The notes: generated from the sequence alone by a model not told the origin. 64,000 nucleotides of DNA from Saccharopolyspora endophytica (GCF_018070075.1 NZ_JAGPXE010000001.1:558001-622000); one strand, 5' to 3'. Positions 50,277 through 59,888 are shown, counted from the first letter of the stretch. Made by a program: numbers and translations.

Positions 50277-50422
50277 ACGGCGGTAACCCGTCCCCCGAAA
50301 ACGGCTGAAGTCCGGTCCCGGACCACGGCCGAAGCCCGGTCCCACCGAATACGGCCGTAATCGGGTTCCTGAATACGGCCGTATTCAGGAACCCGATTAC
50401 GGCGGTAATCCGGGTTCAGGCC
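50277..50422. repeat. Six tandem 24-26-bp repeats with a 50-bp perfect palindrome
   Basis: Units begin with ACGGC at 50277, 50301, 50325, 50351, 50375 and 50399, with lengths 24, 24, 26, 24, 24 and 24. Typical text is ACGGCCGTAATCGGGTTC. Bases 50354-50403 form a perfect 50-bp palindrome centred on GGCC between units four and five. The array lies between two paralogous secreted-protein genes. There are no spacers, so it is not a CRISPR array. It could be an operator array, a strong RNA hairpin, or a recombination relic. Confidence 0.8.
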
Positions 50423-50500
50423 GGGGTCGGGACGGGACGGGTGCGGGTCTCGGGGGTGGGGGTTGTTCGGTTGGTCTTCAAGTTGATCGAGAGGAACTCG

Positions 50501-51100
50501 ATGATGAAGCGCATCGCGATGAGCTGCGCAGCGGCGATCGGGGCGGCTCTGCTGCTGGCCCCGCCCGCCACGGCGGCCGATGAGCCCACGGTTCGCGAGC
50601 TGCTGGAGAAGTGCGACAACGGCACCGACAGCTGCGTGTTCCACCCCCAAGGCGAGGTGGAGTACTACCAGAACAGTTCGGAGGCGGTCGGCGCGCCGGT
50701 GTTCAACTGCACCGACAAGGAGCAGATGATGAACGTCGCCTGGTCCGACAGCACCGCGGAGAGCAACAGCGTGGGGCTGTCGATGAGCACCAGCTTCGGC
50801 GAGGTGTTCAAGGTGACCTTCAAGGCCACCTACGGTCACGAGTGGCGGTCCGAGCACACCGAGTCGCAGACGACTTTCATCACCGTGCGTCCCGGTGAGG
50901 TCGGGCAGGTCTACCACGGCCCGAAGATGCAGAAGGCCAAGGGAACCTACGAGCTGCACTTCGAGGACAAGTTCTACGACCACTACATCTGGTACGTCAA
51001 CGACTTCGAGGCCAGCGGCCCGGCCGACGACCAGGGCGGAACGGTCACCCAGTCCACCCGGGCGATGACCGAGGAAGAAAAGCAGGCGAACTGCGGTTGA
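50501..51100 (+). CDS. Secreted protein of unknown function, second tandem paralogue
   Basis: The ATG at 50501 (or 50504) follows GAGGA and begins a signal peptide (MKRIAMSCAAAIGAALLL, cleavage near AAA/ATA). The longer frame to 50441 covers untranslated sequence. The mature protein matches the gene at 49575 closely: PTVRELLEKCDNGTDSC, a Ser/Thr-rich strand region (SDSTAESNSVGLSMSTS), then GTYELHFEDKFYDHYIWYV. About 50 bases coding for the first block are identical in the two genes, so duplication is recent or is kept alike by conversion. The repeat array separates the copies. Function is unknown. Confidence 0.6.
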   Translation: MMKRIAMSCAAAIGAALLLAPPATAADEPTVRELLEKCDNGTDSCVFHPQGEVEYYQNSSEAVGAPVFNCTDKEQMMNVAWSDSTAESNSVGLSMSTSFGEVFKVTFKATYGHEWRSEHTESQTTFITVRPGEVGQVYHGPKMQKAKGTYELHFEDKFYDHYIWYVNDFEASGPADDQGGTVTQSTRAMTEEEKQANCG

Positions 51101-51235
51101 CCCCGACGTGATCGTCGATCTTCGACAACACCGCAGGTCAAGCTGGGAATAACGGCAACCGCGCCTGGGAGGGCGCGGTTGCCGCTGCTTGGCGGCGATG
51201 TTGCGAAACGTTGATCGTCGTGAGGGTTCGGTCGC

Positions 51236-51266
51236 TGTCCGTATCCACCTCGCGGCCTGCTAAAGT
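51236..51266 (+). promoter_or_regulatory. Possible secY promoter
   Basis: TAAAGT at 51261-51266 is a fair -10 box; a -35 box near 51236 is poor. A short hairpin (51278-51284 with 51289-51295) lies in the leader. A promoter is expected here because the spc transcript ends before this point. Confidence 0.3.
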
Positions 51267-51386
51267 CGCGCGGTAGTGCCGTGGGTTACCACGGCCTTGT
51301 CCATGGAGTTTCCCGCCGTGCCGGCTGGCGAAGCCGGCCGCTTGTTTTCCGGCCGGTTCCGACCGGTTCGCGTACAGGAGGTTCGC

Positions 51387-52700
51387 GTGCTCGGCGCCTT
51401 CCGCTCGGCTCTGGCAACGCCGGACCTGCGCCGCAAGATCCTGTTCACGCTGGGAATGGTGGTGCTGTACCGCCTCGGTGCGACGATTCCGTCGCCCGGT
51501 GTGTCGTACCCCAACATCCAGCAGTGCATCGAGCAGATTCAGGGCAGCGGCGCTCAGAGTGTCTACTCTCTTCTCACCCTCTTCAGCGGCGGTGCGCTGC
51601 TGCAGCTGTCGGTGCTGTCGCTGGGCATCATGCCCTACATCACGGCGAGCATCATCATCCAGCTGCTGCAGGTGGTCATCCCTCGCTTCGAGCAGCTGAA
51701 GAAGGAAGGCCAGTCCGGCCAGGCCAAGCTCACCCAGTACACCCGGTACCTCACGATCGCCCTGGCGGTCCTGCAGGGCACCGGCATCGTCGCGCTCGCG
51801 GTGCGCGGGCAGCTGTTCCAGGGCTGCTCGGTCTCGCCGATCCCGGACGACTCGGTCCTGAACCTGATCACCATCGTGGTCGTCATGACCGCCGGTGCGG
51901 CCGTCCTGATGTGGATGGGCGAGCTGATCACCGAGCGCGGCATCGGCAACGGCATGTCGCTGCTGATCTTCGTCTCGATCGCCTCGCGGATCCCCGCCGA
52001 GGGCGGCAACATCCTGAACTCGCACGGCGGCCTGGTCTTCGCCATGGTCTGCCTGTTCGCGGTCGCGATCATCGCCACCGTGGTGTTCATCGAGCAGGCG
52101 CAGCGCCGGATCCCGGTGCAGTACGCCAAGCGCATGATCGGCCGCAGGATGTACGGCGGCACGTCCACGTACCTGCCGCTGAAGGTGAACCAGGCGGGTG
52201 TCATCCCGGTCATCTTCGGTTCGTCGCTGCTGTACCTGCCGCAGCTGATCGGTCAGCTGGCGGGCAACCAGGACAGCTGGTGGGCGCGCTTCCTGCAGAC
52301 CTACATCGTCGATCCGGCCAGCTGGGTGCACATCCTGCTGTACATGCTGCTGATCATCTTCTTCGCCTACTTCTACGTGTCGATCACGTTCAACCCGGAA
52401 GAGCGGGCGGACGACATGAAGAAGTTCGGCGGGTTCATCCCCGGTATCCGCCCCGGTCGCCCGACCGCGGAGTACCTGAGCTTCGTGCTCTCCCGCATCA
52501 CGCTGCCCGGCTCGCTGTACCTGGGCATCGTGGCGATCCTGCCGATGTTCTTCCTGGGCCTGACCGGTGGTCAGGGCCAGAACCAGAACTTCCCGTTCGG
52601 CGGCACCGCGGTGCTGATCATGGTCAACGTGGGTCTGGACACCGTGAAGCAGATCGAGAGCCAGCTCACGCAGCGCAAGTACGAGGGTTTCCTCAGGTAA
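51387..52700 (+). CDS. secY: Preprotein translocase channel subunit SecY
   Basis: This 437-residue membrane protein has the ten helices of SecY and forms the Sec channel with SecE and SecG. I start at the GTG at 51387, with CAGGAGG six bases before, because it gives MLGAFRSALATPDLRRKILFT, the actinobacterial N-terminus; the longer frame is not conserved. The plug region and cytoplasmic loops RIPVQYAKRMIGRRMYGG and FGGFIPGIRPGRPT are intact. It leads a secY-adk-map group, displaced from rplO by secreted-protein genes. Confidence 0.97.
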   Translation: MLGAFRSALATPDLRRKILFTLGMVVLYRLGATIPSPGVSYPNIQQCIEQIQGSGAQSVYSLLTLFSGGALLQLSVLSLGIMPYITASIIIQLLQVVIPRFEQLKKEGQSGQAKLTQYTRYLTIALAVLQGTGIVALAVRGQLFQGCSVSPIPDDSVLNLITIVVVMTAGAAVLMWMGELITERGIGNGMSLLIFVSIASRIPAEGGNILNSHGGLVFAMVCLFAVAIIATVVFIEQAQRRIPVQYAKRMIGRRMYGGTSTYLPLKVNQAGVIPVIFGSSLLYLPQLIGQLAGNQDSWWARFLQTYIVDPASWVHILLYMLLIIFFAYFYVSITFNPEERADDMKKFGGFIPGIRPGRPTAEYLSFVLSRITLPGSLYLGIVAILPMFFLGLTGGQGQNQNFPFGGTAVLIMVNVGLDTVKQIESQLTQRKYEGFLR

Positions 52701-52894
52701 GGTGGAGCGTCCGGGCGTGTGCTGCACACGCCCGGACCAGCGTGCTTGCCCTTGCGCGGACTTCCGCATGGGCGTGTTCGCCCGCCCCTCGTCAATGCGT
52801 AGGGTGGTTGGGATCGCAGCGCCGTCGGTACGGGGCGGTGCCGCGTAGCTCGTCAGCAGTTGGCGCGCGATGGTGAGGATTCGGAGGCAGACCC

Positions 52895-53449
52895 TTGGTG
52901 CGATTGGTTCTCGTCGGCCCGCCTGGTGCCGGTAAGGGTACCCAGGCGGCTGTGCTCAGCGAGAAGCTCGGTGTGCCGCACATCTCCACCGGAGATCTGT
53001 TCCGCGCGAACATCGGCAACTCCACGCCGCTCGGCCAGAAGGCCAAGAGCTACATGGACGCCGGTGAACTGGTGCCGGACGAGGTCACCAACGAGATGGT
53101 GCGCGACCGCCTCGGCGACGAGGACGCGGCCCAGGGCTTCCTGCTCGACGGCTACCCGCGCAACACCGCTCAGGCCGAGGTGCTCAGCGGCATCCTCGGC
53201 GAGAAGGACCTCGCGCTGACCGCGGTCGTGCAGTTCGACGTCCCGGAGGAGGAGCTGGTCAAGCGCATGCTGGCGCGTGGCCGCTCGGACGACACCGAGG
53301 ACGTCATCCGCCGCCGGCTCGCGGTGTACCACGAGGAGACCGAACCGATCCTGGGCTACTACCGGGACAAGGTCATCAAGATCGACGCCATGGGCTCGAT
53401 CGAGGAGATCACCGGCCGCGCGCTGGAAGCGCTGCGCAGCCACCAGTGA
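52895..53449 (+). CDS. adk: Adenylate kinase
   Basis: This 184-residue enzyme converts ATP and AMP to two ADP. It has the P-loop [11 protein letters not shown] near the N-terminus, STGDLFR for AMP binding, LLDGYPRN, and a short LID ([16 protein letters not shown]) of the zinc-free short form. GGAGG lies eight bases before the TTG at 52895; the GTG at 52898 would give the more usual [10 protein letters not shown] start. A 194-base gap separates it from secY. Confidence 0.97.
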   Translation: MVRLVLVGPPGAGKGTQAAVLSEKLGVPHISTGDLFRANIGNSTPLGQKAKSYMDAGELVPDEVTNEMVRDRLGDEDAAQGFLLDGYPRNTAQAEVLSGILGEKDLALTAVVQFDVPEEELVKRMLARGRSDDTEDVIRRRLAVYHEETEPILGYYRDKVIKIDAMGSIEEITGRALEALRSHQ

Positions 53450-53546
53450 GCGTTCGCGCGGCCGGTCACCGATGGTGGCCGGCCGTCGCATTTCCCTCGC
53501 CGGGCGCGAACCGGCGTCGTCCAGCAATACTTCGAAGGTGAGTGCC

Positions 53547-54341
53547 TTGTTGCGTCGGGGTAAGGGCATCGAGCTCAAGTCGCGCGGTGAGATCGAGGCG
53601 ATGCGGGCCGCTGGCCTGGTCGTAGCGCGTGCGCTGGCGGCCGTCCGGGAGAAGGCCGTGCCGGGTGCGAGCACCGGCGAGCTGGACGCCGTCGCCGAGC
53701 AGGTCATCCGCGACGCCGGTGCGGTGCCCTCGTTCAAGGGCTACCACGGCTTCCCCGGTTCGATCTGCGCTTCGCTGAACGAGAAGGTCGTGCACGGCAT
53801 CCCGTCGGTGCGCGAGGTGCTCTCCGAGGGAGATCTGCTGTCGGTCGACTGCGGCGCGATCCTCGACGGCTGGCACGGCGACTCCGCCGTCACGCTGGCC
53901 ATCGGTGAGATCAGCGACGCCGACCGCGCGCTGTCGGCCGCGACCGAGGCGTCCATGTGGGCGGGCATCGAGAAGGTGCGCGCCGGCAACCGCCTCACCG
54001 ACATCTCGCACGCCGTGGAGACCGCTGCGCTGTCGGCGGCTGCGGCCGACGGCCACGACTACGGCATCATCGCCGAGTACGGCGGCCACGGCATCGGCAC
54101 CCAGATGCACATGGAGCCGTTCCTGCCGAACCTCGGCAAGCCGGGCCGCGGCCCGAAGCTGCGGGTGGGCATGGCGCTGGCGGTCGAGCCGATGCTGACC
54201 GGCGGCACCGCCGAGACCGAGGAGCTCGACGACGCCTGGACCGTCGTCACCGCTGACGGCTCCCGTGCGGCCCACTGGGAGCACACGGTCGCCATCACCG
54301 AAGACGGTCCCTGGGTCCTCACGGCCCCGGAAGAGGCCTGA
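53547..54341 (+). CDS. map: Methionine aminopeptidase type I
   Basis: This enzyme removes the initiator Met from new proteins. The five metal ligands are visible: two Asp in [14 protein letters not shown], His in YGGHGIG, Glu in AVEPMLT and Glu in HWEHTVAI. I use the TTG at 53547, about eight bases after GAAGG, giving 264 residues; GTG at 53538 and the next TTG are alternatives. Frames that start earlier lie in adk. It follows adk by 97 bases in the usual secY-adk-map order. Confidence 0.95.
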   Translation: MLRRGKGIELKSRGEIEAMRAAGLVVARALAAVREKAVPGASTGELDAVAEQVIRDAGAVPSFKGYHGFPGSICASLNEKVVHGIPSVREVLSEGDLLSVDCGAILDGWHGDSAVTLAIGEISDADRALSAATEASMWAGIEKVRAGNRLTDISHAVETAALSAAAADGHDYGIIAEYGGHGIGTQMHMEPFLPNLGKPGRGPKLRVGMALAVEPMLTGGTAETEELDDAWTVVTADGSRAAHWEHTVAITEDGPWVLTAPEEA

Positions 54342-54345
54342 GCCC

Positions 54346-54942
54346 TCAGCCCTTGGGGCGGCGGCAGGCGTAGACGCGCGCCGGCGGCACGTTGCGCCAG
54401 ACGGCGCTGCGGGGGAACACCTCGTCAAAGGTGTCGTCGAGCGCGCCGATGAACTCCTTGGTCTGCGCCCGCCACAGCGTCGTCAGGTAGGTGACGGTGG
54501 TGAACACCCCGCCCGGGGTCATCACCGCGGCGGCCTCGTGCAGCAGCTCGCGCTGCTTGTCGCCGGGCAGCAGCGTCCACGGGATCGAGCTGATCACCGC
54601 GTCCACCCTGTCCACGCCCGCGTCGGCGAGGAGTTTGCGCAGGTCGGAGGCGTCCCCGTGGATCACCTCCAGCCACGGCTTGGTGCGGTTGAGGTAGCGG
54701 ACCAGCTGCGGATCGATCTCCACCGCCAGATGTCGCGACCCGGGTGCGACGCGCTCCCGGATGGGGTCGCTGAGCGCCCCGGTGCCGGGGCCGAGCTCCA
54801 GCACCGTGCTGGGGCCGTGGCTGGGCACGACGTCGGCGACCGCGCGGGCCACGTGCTCCGAGGTCGGCAGCACCGCGCCGACCTTCGACGGGTTCTGGAC
54901 GGCGCGGCCCAAGAACATCAGGTACTCGCGTGACTTGCTCAC
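54346..54942 (-). CDS. Class I SAM-dependent methyltransferase, phospholipid/rRNA-dimethylase-like (first paralogue)
   Basis: This 198-residue protein starts at the GTG at 54942 with GGAGAG upstream; the frame runs on into the neighbouring gene but without support. It has the SAM motif I VLELGPGTGALSDPI, an acidic strand AVEIDPQLV, and motif ISSIPWTLLPG in place of NPPY. The NPSKVGAVLPTS start and GPGTG layout resemble bacterial phospholipid N-methyltransferases (PmtA-like) and KsgA-like proteins. The substrate is unknown. It ends 4 bases after map on the other strand. A paralogue lies directly upstream. Confidence 0.75.
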   Translation of the reverse strand: MSKSREYLMFLGRAVQNPSKVGAVLPTSEHVARAVADVVPSHGPSTVLELGPGTGALSDPIRERVAPGSRHLAVEIDPQLVRYLNRTKPWLEVIHGDASDLRKLLADAGVDRVDAVISSIPWTLLPGDKQRELLHEAAAVMTPGGVFTTVTYLTTLWRAQTKEFIGALDDTFDEVFPRSAVWRNVPPARVYACRRPKG

Positions 54943-55058
54943 GGCTCTCCTGCCCTCCCCGGGTTTGATGCCGCCCGACCGTAACCGGTCCGCAATCGGA
55001 CCTCCACGTCGACCGAAACTCGGCCTTTCGCCTGGGAAGTACCCGGTTGTCGGAATCC

Positions 55059-55697
55059 TCAGACCAGGGGACGGCGGCAGATGTAGTGCAGGATGGGCGG
55101 GAAGTTGCGCCACGTGGTGTGGGTGAGGACCTCGTCGAAGGTCTCGTGCAGCCGCTCGCGGAACCGGCGCGCGTTGCGGGTGCGCTCGGCGGGGACGTAG
55201 GTCAGGGCCGTGAACGCGCCGTTGGGCGTGAGGACCTTGGCAGCCTGCTCGAGTATGTGGCCCTGGGCCTCGTCGTCCAGCAGCGACCACGGGATGCTGC
55301 TGACGACCGCGTCGACCCGGTCGATCCGGTGTTCGGCGAGCACCGACACCAGGTCGCCGGCGTCGCCGTGCACGACCTCCAGCCACGGCTTGTGCTCGCG
55401 CAGGTGCGCGACCATGTCGGCGCCGAGCTCGATGCCCAGGTGGCGGGCTCCCGCGGGCAGGCGGGCGTGGATGCCGTCGGACAGCGATCCGGTCCCGGGG
55501 CCGAGCTCGACCACGACGGGGCTGCCGGTGCTGGGCACGACCTGCGCGACGGTGGCCGCCACGGCGGCCGAGGTGGGTGTGGCGGCGCCGACCATGTGCG
55601 GGTTGCGGACCGCGGTGCTGAAGAAGGTCCGGTATTCGGCGAGCTTGCCGGTCAACGCCTGCACCGGGCTGCCGGTGGGCTGCTGCTGCGCTGTCAC
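55059..55697 (-). CDS. Class I SAM-dependent methyltransferase (second paralogue)
   Basis: This 212-residue protein starts at the GTG at 55697 with GAGGAGC upstream. It matches the downstream gene along its length: RNPHMVGAATPTS, VVVELGPGTGSLSD, KPWLEVVHGDAGDL, VVSSIPWSLL and a CRRP end. A Gln/Thr/Pro-rich tail precedes the fold. The two genes are 116 bases apart and probably arose by duplication. They sit between map and infA, which are adjacent in many actinobacteria. Lipid or small-molecule methylation is the best guess. Confidence 0.75.
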   Translation of the reverse strand: MTAQQQPTGSPVQALTGKLAEYRTFFSTAVRNPHMVGAATPTSAAVAATVAQVVPSTGSPVVVELGPGTGSLSDGIHARLPAGARHLGIELGADMVAHLREHKPWLEVVHGDAGDLVSVLAEHRIDRVDAVVSSIPWSLLDDEAQGHILEQAAKVLTPNGAFTALTYVPAERTRNARRFRERLHETFDEVLTHTTWRNFPPILHYICRRPLV

Positions 55698-56067
55698 GCT
55701 GCTCCTCGGGTGTTTCCGGGGTGGGCGCGCCTCGACACCGGTGTCGAGGGTTCGAGTATGTGGTCGAAAGTAGTGAGGGCCCGAAGATCGGCGCAAGCCG
55801 CCGGTGGCGGCGGATGCGGTGTGAGCAGCCCCGATGTGTGGTGCTCATCGGGCTGCGCGTACGATGGACTATCGGCGCACGAGTGGCGCCGGTTCGTTGT
55901 GCCCGGAGTGTCCGTCCGCGCGACTCTGCTCAAGAGTATCCGGATCGGGTGGTCATCGGTATTTCGAATCGGATCCCGCGTGTGTCGGTCATGCGTGCCG
56001 GGGCCTCCGGCTCGTGTGGCAGGGGCTTTCGCCCCGCAAACCGTCACCGTCACGAAACGCGGAGGAC
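55698..56067. other. Divergent intergenic region before infA
   Basis: The 370 bases separate the minus-strand methyltransferase from infA and must carry promoters for both. I see a TACGAT box near 55859 without a good partner. No gene is supported. Confidence 0.5.
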
Positions 56068-56289
56068 ATGGGCAAGAAGGACGGGGCCATTGAGGTCGAG
56101 GGTCGGGTGATCGAGCCGCTTCCCAACGCGATGTTCCGTGTCGAGTTGGAGAACGGCCACAAGGTCCTCGCACACATCAGTGGCAAGATGCGCCAGCACT
56201 ACATTCGAATCCTCCCCGAGGATCGGGTTGTGGTGGAGCTCTCGCCTTACGACCTCTCCCGTGGGCGCATCGTCTACCGCTACAAGTGA
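56068..56289 (+). CDS. infA: Translation initiation factor IF-1
   Basis: This 73-residue OB-fold protein ([41 protein letters not shown]) binds the A site of the 30S subunit during initiation. The ATG at 56068 follows GGAGG with an unusually short gap of two bases; the longer upstream frame is not conserved. It leads the infA-rpmJ-rpsM-rpsK-rpsD-rpoA-rplQ group. Confidence 0.98.
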   Translation: MGKKDGAIEVEGRVIEPLPNAMFRVELENGHKVLAHISGKMRQHYIRILPEDRVVVELSPYDLSRGRIVYRYK

Positions 56290-56342
56290 CCTCCACGGTG
56301 TCCGGGGAGACCTGGACACGCGTCCAACAGGAGAGCACGACC

Positions 56343-56456
56343 GTGAAGGTCCAGCCGAGTGTGAAGCGCATCTGCGACAAGTGCCAGGTCATTCGTCGTC
56401 ACGGACGAGTCCTGGTGATCTGCGACAACGCCCGACACAAGCAGCGTCAGGGCTGA
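56343..56456 (+). CDS. rpmJ: Ribosomal protein L36, zinc-binding type
   Basis: This 37-residue protein ([20 protein letters not shown], ending KQRQG) starts at a GTG. CxxC at 11-14, Cys27 and His32 are the zinc ligands, so it is the C+ form. It lies 53 bases after infA and 165 bases before rpsM. It is easy to miss because of its size. Confidence 0.97.
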   Translation: MKVQPSVKRICDKCQVIRRHGRVLVICDNARHKQRQG

Positions 56457-56621
56457 CCGCAGACCACTGAGGTCGCAGCAAGCGAAACAGAGAAGAACTC
56501 CCACGACCTGTCGGCTCGCGAGTTGAGCCGGCTGACCCCCGGACCAGGCCGGGGCTCCGCACATCCCGTGCGGGGGCGGCGTGGGAGCAGACCTGGACTG
56601 ACATAAGGAGAAGGAGCCGAC

Positions 56622-57002
56622 ATGGCACGGCTCGTTGGCGTCGACCTCCCGCGCGAAAAGCGCATGGAGATCGCGCTTACCTACATCTTCGGGATCGGCA
56701 AGACCCGGGCCAAGGAGATCCTCTCCGGCACCGGCGTCTCGGCCGACGCGAAGCCGCGTGACCTCGACGACGAGCAGCTGACCAAGCTGCGCGACTTCAT
56801 CGAGGAGAACTACCGGGTCGAGGGTGACCTCCGCCGCGAGGTCCAGGCCGACATCCGCCGGAAGATCGAGATCGGCTGCTACGAGGGTGTGCGCCACCGT
56901 CGTCACCTGCCCCTCAACGGGCAGCGGACGAAGACCAACGCGCGTACCCGCAAGGGGCCGAAGAAGACGGTCGCCGGCAAGAAGAAGGCCGGGAAGAAGT
57001 AA
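56622..57002 (+). CDS. rpsM: Ribosomal protein S13
   Basis: This 126-residue S13 sits in the 30S head and bridges to the 50S subunit. [21 protein letters not shown] and the basic end [19 protein letters not shown] are conserved. AAGGAGAAGGAG precedes the ATG. rpsK follows after 25 bases. Confidence 0.98.
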   Translation: MARLVGVDLPREKRMEIALTYIFGIGKTRAKEILSGTGVSADAKPRDLDDEQLTKLRDFIEENYRVEGDLRREVQADIRRKIEIGCYEGVRHRRHLPLNGQRTKTNARTRKGPKKTVAGKKKAGKK

Positions 57003-57027
57003 GCCTCGCTAGGAGAAAGCTAAAGCT

Positions 57028-57432
57028 ATGCCACCCAAGGCTCGCGCTGGCGCCGTCAAGAAGGTGCGGCGCAAGGAAAAGAAGAACGTTGCCCACGGGC
57101 AGGCTCACATCAAGAGCACGTTCAACAACACGATCGTTTCGATCACCGACCCCACCGGTGCGGTGATCAGCTGGGCCTCGGCCGGCCACGTCGGGTTCAA
57201 GGGCTCTCGCAAGTCCACCCCGTTCGCCGCGCAGATGGCCGCCGAGAACGCGGCCCGCAAGGCCGCCGAGCACGGCATGAAGAAGGTCGACGTCTTCGTC
57301 AAGGGTCCGGGTTCGGGCCGGGAGACGGCGATCCGCTCGCTGCAGGCCGCAGGCCTCGAGGTGGGCACCATCCAGGACGTGACCCCGCAGCCGCACAACG
57401 GCTGCCGCCCGCCGAAGCGTCGTCGGGTCTGA
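57028..57432 (+). CDS. rpsK: Ribosomal protein S11
   Basis: This 134-residue S11 helps form the mRNA exit cleft on the 30S platform. [20 protein letters not shown] and the end [15 protein letters not shown] are conserved. It lies between rpsM and rpsD in the standard alpha-operon order. Confidence 0.98.
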   Translation: MPPKARAGAVKKVRRKEKKNVAHGQAHIKSTFNNTIVSITDPTGAVISWASAGHVGFKGSRKSTPFAAQMAAENAARKAAEHGMKKVDVFVKGPGSGRETAIRSLQAAGLEVGTIQDVTPQPHNGCRPPKRRRV

Positions 57433-57459
57433 GCCGCGGGAAAGGAGTAAGGATCACCA

Positions 57460-58065
57460 ATGGCTCGTTACACCGGTCCCGCGACCCGCAAGTCCCGTCG
57501 TCTCAAGGTTGACCTTGTCGGCGGAGACCAGGCATTCGAGCGTCGCCCGTACCCGCCGGGGCAGCACGGTCGCGCGCGCATCAAGGAAACCGAGTACCTG
57601 CTGCAGCTCCAGGAGAAGCAGAAGGCCCGGTTCACCTACGGCGTGCTCGAGCGTCAGTTCCGCGCGTACTACGAGGAAGCCAACCGCCGCCCGGGCAAGA
57701 CGGGTGAGAACCTCCTGCAGCTGCTGGAGAGCCGGCTGGACAACGTCGTGTACCGCGCCGGTCTGGCTCGCACCCGCCGCATGGCGCGTCAGCTCGTCAG
57801 CCACGGTCACTTCCTGGTCAACGGCAAGAAGGTGAACGTCCCCAGCTTCCAGGTTTCGAAGTGGGACATCATCGACGTCAAGCCGAAGGCCCTGGGCACC
57901 ACGCCGTTCCTGATCGCCAAGGAAACCCTCGGCGAGCGCCCGGTTCCGGCCTGGCTCCAGGTCGTGCCCTCGAACCTGCGCATCCTGGTGCACCAGCGCC
58001 CGGAGCGCGCGCAGATCGACACCCCGGTCACCGAGCAGCTCATCGTCGAGCTCTACTCGAAGTGA
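57460..58065 (+). CDS. rpsD: Ribosomal protein S4
   Basis: This 201-residue S4 is a primary 16S rRNA binder with an S4 RNA-binding domain ([24 protein letters not shown]). It lacks the N-terminal zinc cysteines of some bacteria. In E. coli S4 represses this operon. Two hairpins (58072-58106 and 58145-58164) follow before rpoA and could tune rpoA expression. Confidence 0.98.
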   Translation: MARYTGPATRKSRRLKVDLVGGDQAFERRPYPPGQHGRARIKETEYLLQLQEKQKARFTYGVLERQFRAYYEEANRRPGKTGENLLQLLESRLDNVVYRAGLARTRRMARQLVSHGHFLVNGKKVNVPSFQVSKWDIIDVKPKALGTTPFLIAKETLGERPVPAWLQVVPSNLRILVHQRPERAQIDTPVTEQLIVELYSK

Positions 58066-58071
58066 CGCGTC

Positions 58072-58106
58072 CCGCCGGCGGCCTTCCACGAGGCGGCCGC
58101 CGGCGG
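58072..58106 (+). terminator. Hairpin between rpsD and rpoA (possible attenuator)
   Basis: A perfect 12-bp GC stem (58072-58083 with 58095-58106) lies just after rpsD, without a T-run. A second hairpin (58145-58152 with 58157-58164, loop TCTT) follows. rpoA is normally co-transcribed with rpsD, so partial termination or RNA processing is likely. Confidence 0.45.
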
Positions 58107-58216
58107 TCCGCAACCAGCGGTGGCGGTGCAGGAATCCGTCGCCGGCCCGCGATCTTTCGCGGGCATGCCGTTCCATCGGCGTCAAATAGCGGGCGCCGTG
58201 AGGAAAGGAATACGAA

Positions 58217-59299
58217 GTGCTCATCTCCCAGCGACCCACACTGTCCGAAGAGGCCGTGTCGGAGACCCGTTCCCGGTTCGTCATCGAGCCGCTGGAGCCG
58301 GGCTTCGGTTACACCCTGGGCAACTCGCTGCGTCGTACGCTGCTCTCCTCCATCCCGGGGGCGGCGGTCACCAGCCTGCGCATCGACGGTGTGCTGCACG
58401 AGTTCACCACGATTCCGGGTGTGAAGGAGGACGTCACCGACGTCATCCTGAACATCAAGGAGCTCGTCGTCTCCTCCGAGGAGGACGAGCCCGTCACCAT
58501 GTACCTGCGCAAGCAGGGCCCGGGTGAGGTCACCGCCGCGGACATCGTCCCGCCGGCCGGTGTCACCGTGCACAACCCCGAGCTGCACATCGCCACGCTG
58601 AACGCGAAGGGCAAGCTGGAGATCGAGCTCGTCGTCGAGCGTGGTCGTGGCTACGTCCCCGCGATGCAGAACAAGCAGACCGGCGCTGAGATCGGCCGCA
58701 TCCCGGTCGACTCGATCTACTCGCCGGTTCTGAAGGTGACCTACAAGGTCGAGGCCACTCGTGTCGAGCAGCGCACCGACTTCGACAAGCTGATCCTCGA
58801 CGTCGAGAGCAAGCCGTCCATCACGCCCCGCGATGCGGTGGCGTCGGCCGGACGCACTCTCGTCGAGCTGTTCGGGCTCGCCCGCGAGCTCAACGTCGAT
58901 GCCGAGGGCATCGAGATCGGCCCGTCGCCGGCGGAGGCCGACACCATCGCGGCCTACGCGATGCCGATCGAGGACCTGGACCTGACGGTTCGCTCTTACA
59001 ACTGCCTCAAGCGGGAGGGCATCCACACCGTCGGCGAGCTGGTTTCGCGCAGCGAGGCCGACCTGCTGGACATTCGCAACTTCGGTGCGAAGTCCATCGA
59101 CGAGGTCAAGATGAAGCTGGCCGGTCTGGGCTTGGCCCTCAAGGACAGCCCGCCCGGGTTCGACCCGTCCGCAGCTGCGGCCGAGTACCCCGCGGAGAGC
59201 TGGACCGCCGAGGACGAGGTCATCGTCGGCTCGGCGGGTCCCGTCGAGGACAACGGCTACGACGACGGTCAGGACTACGCGGAGACAGAGCAGCTGTAG
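58217..59299 (+). CDS. rpoA: DNA-directed RNA polymerase alpha subunit
   Basis: This 360-residue alpha subunit has the N-terminal dimer and assembly domain ([26 protein letters not shown]) and the C-terminal promoter-contact domain ([21 protein letters not shown]). An acidic tail with [13 protein letters not shown] follows, as in other actinobacteria. The GTG start has AGGAAAGGAA upstream. rplQ follows after 50 bases. Confidence 0.98.
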   Translation: MLISQRPTLSEEAVSETRSRFVIEPLEPGFGYTLGNSLRRTLLSSIPGAAVTSLRIDGVLHEFTTIPGVKEDVTDVILNIKELVVSSEEDEPVTMYLRKQGPGEVTAADIVPPAGVTVHNPELHIATLNAKGKLEIELVVERGRGYVPAMQNKQTGAEIGRIPVDSIYSPVLKVTYKVEATRVEQRTDFDKLILDVESKPSITPRDAVASAGRTLVELFGLARELNVDAEGIEIGPSPAEADTIAAYAMPIEDLDLTVRSYNCLKREGIHTVGELVSRSEADLLDIRNFGAKSIDEVKMKLAGLGLALKDSPPGFDPSAAAAEYPAESWTAEDEVIVGSAGPVEDNGYDDGQDYAETEQL

Positions 59300-59349
59300 C
59301 TGTGTTGCGCGTCCGGGGTTCACCGGCGCGCCCTCGAGAGGAGCAACCG

Positions 59350-59871
59350 ATGCCCACCCCGACCAAGGGTCCGCGTCTCGGCGGGTCCCCGTCGCACGAG
59401 CGGCTCATCCTGGCCAACCTGGCCACCTCGCTGTTCGAGCACGGTCGGATCACCACCACCGAGGCGAAGGCGAAGCGGCTGCGGCCGATCGCCGAGCGGC
59501 TCATCACCAAGGCCAAGAAGGGCGACCTGCACAACCGTCGCGAGGTCATGAAGACCATCCGCGACAAGGACGTCGTGCACAAGCTCTTCGCCGAGATCGG
59601 CCCGTTCTTCGCCGACCGCAACGGCGGTTACACCCGCATCATCAAGACGATGCCGCGCAAGGGTGACAACGCGAAGATGGCCGTGATCGCGCTGGTTGCG
59701 GAGAAGACCGCGACCGCCGAGGCCGAGGCCGCCCGCGGCACCAAGTTCGCCGCTGACGAGCCGAAGGCCGAGGAGCCCAAGGCCGAAGAGACCGTGGAAA
59801 CCACCGAGTCCGCTGAGGCCCAGGTGGAGACCACTGAGGACACCGCCGCCGAGAAGAAGGACGAGTCCTGA
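59350..59871 (+). CDS. rplQ: Ribosomal protein L17
   Basis: This 173-residue L17 starts [20 protein letters not shown] at the ATG at 59350 with GAGAGGAGC upstream. The core fold is followed by an Ala/Glu/Thr-rich acidic tail (about 120-173), longer than in E. coli but usual in actinobacteria. It is the last ribosomal gene of the cluster. Confidence 0.98.
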   Translation: MPTPTKGPRLGGSPSHERLILANLATSLFEHGRITTTEAKAKRLRPIAERLITKAKKGDLHNRREVMKTIRDKDVVHKLFAEIGPFFADRNGGYTRIIKTMPRKGDNAKMAVIALVAEKTATAEAEAARGTKFAADEPKAEEPKAEETVETTESAEAQVETTEDTAAEKKDES

Positions 59872-59888
59872 TTCTGGCCGGTGATGCT

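Noticed and set aside
50277-50422. Repeat array considered as CRISPR
   Set aside because: Units are directly adjacent with no unique spacers, vary in sequence, and no cas gene is near.
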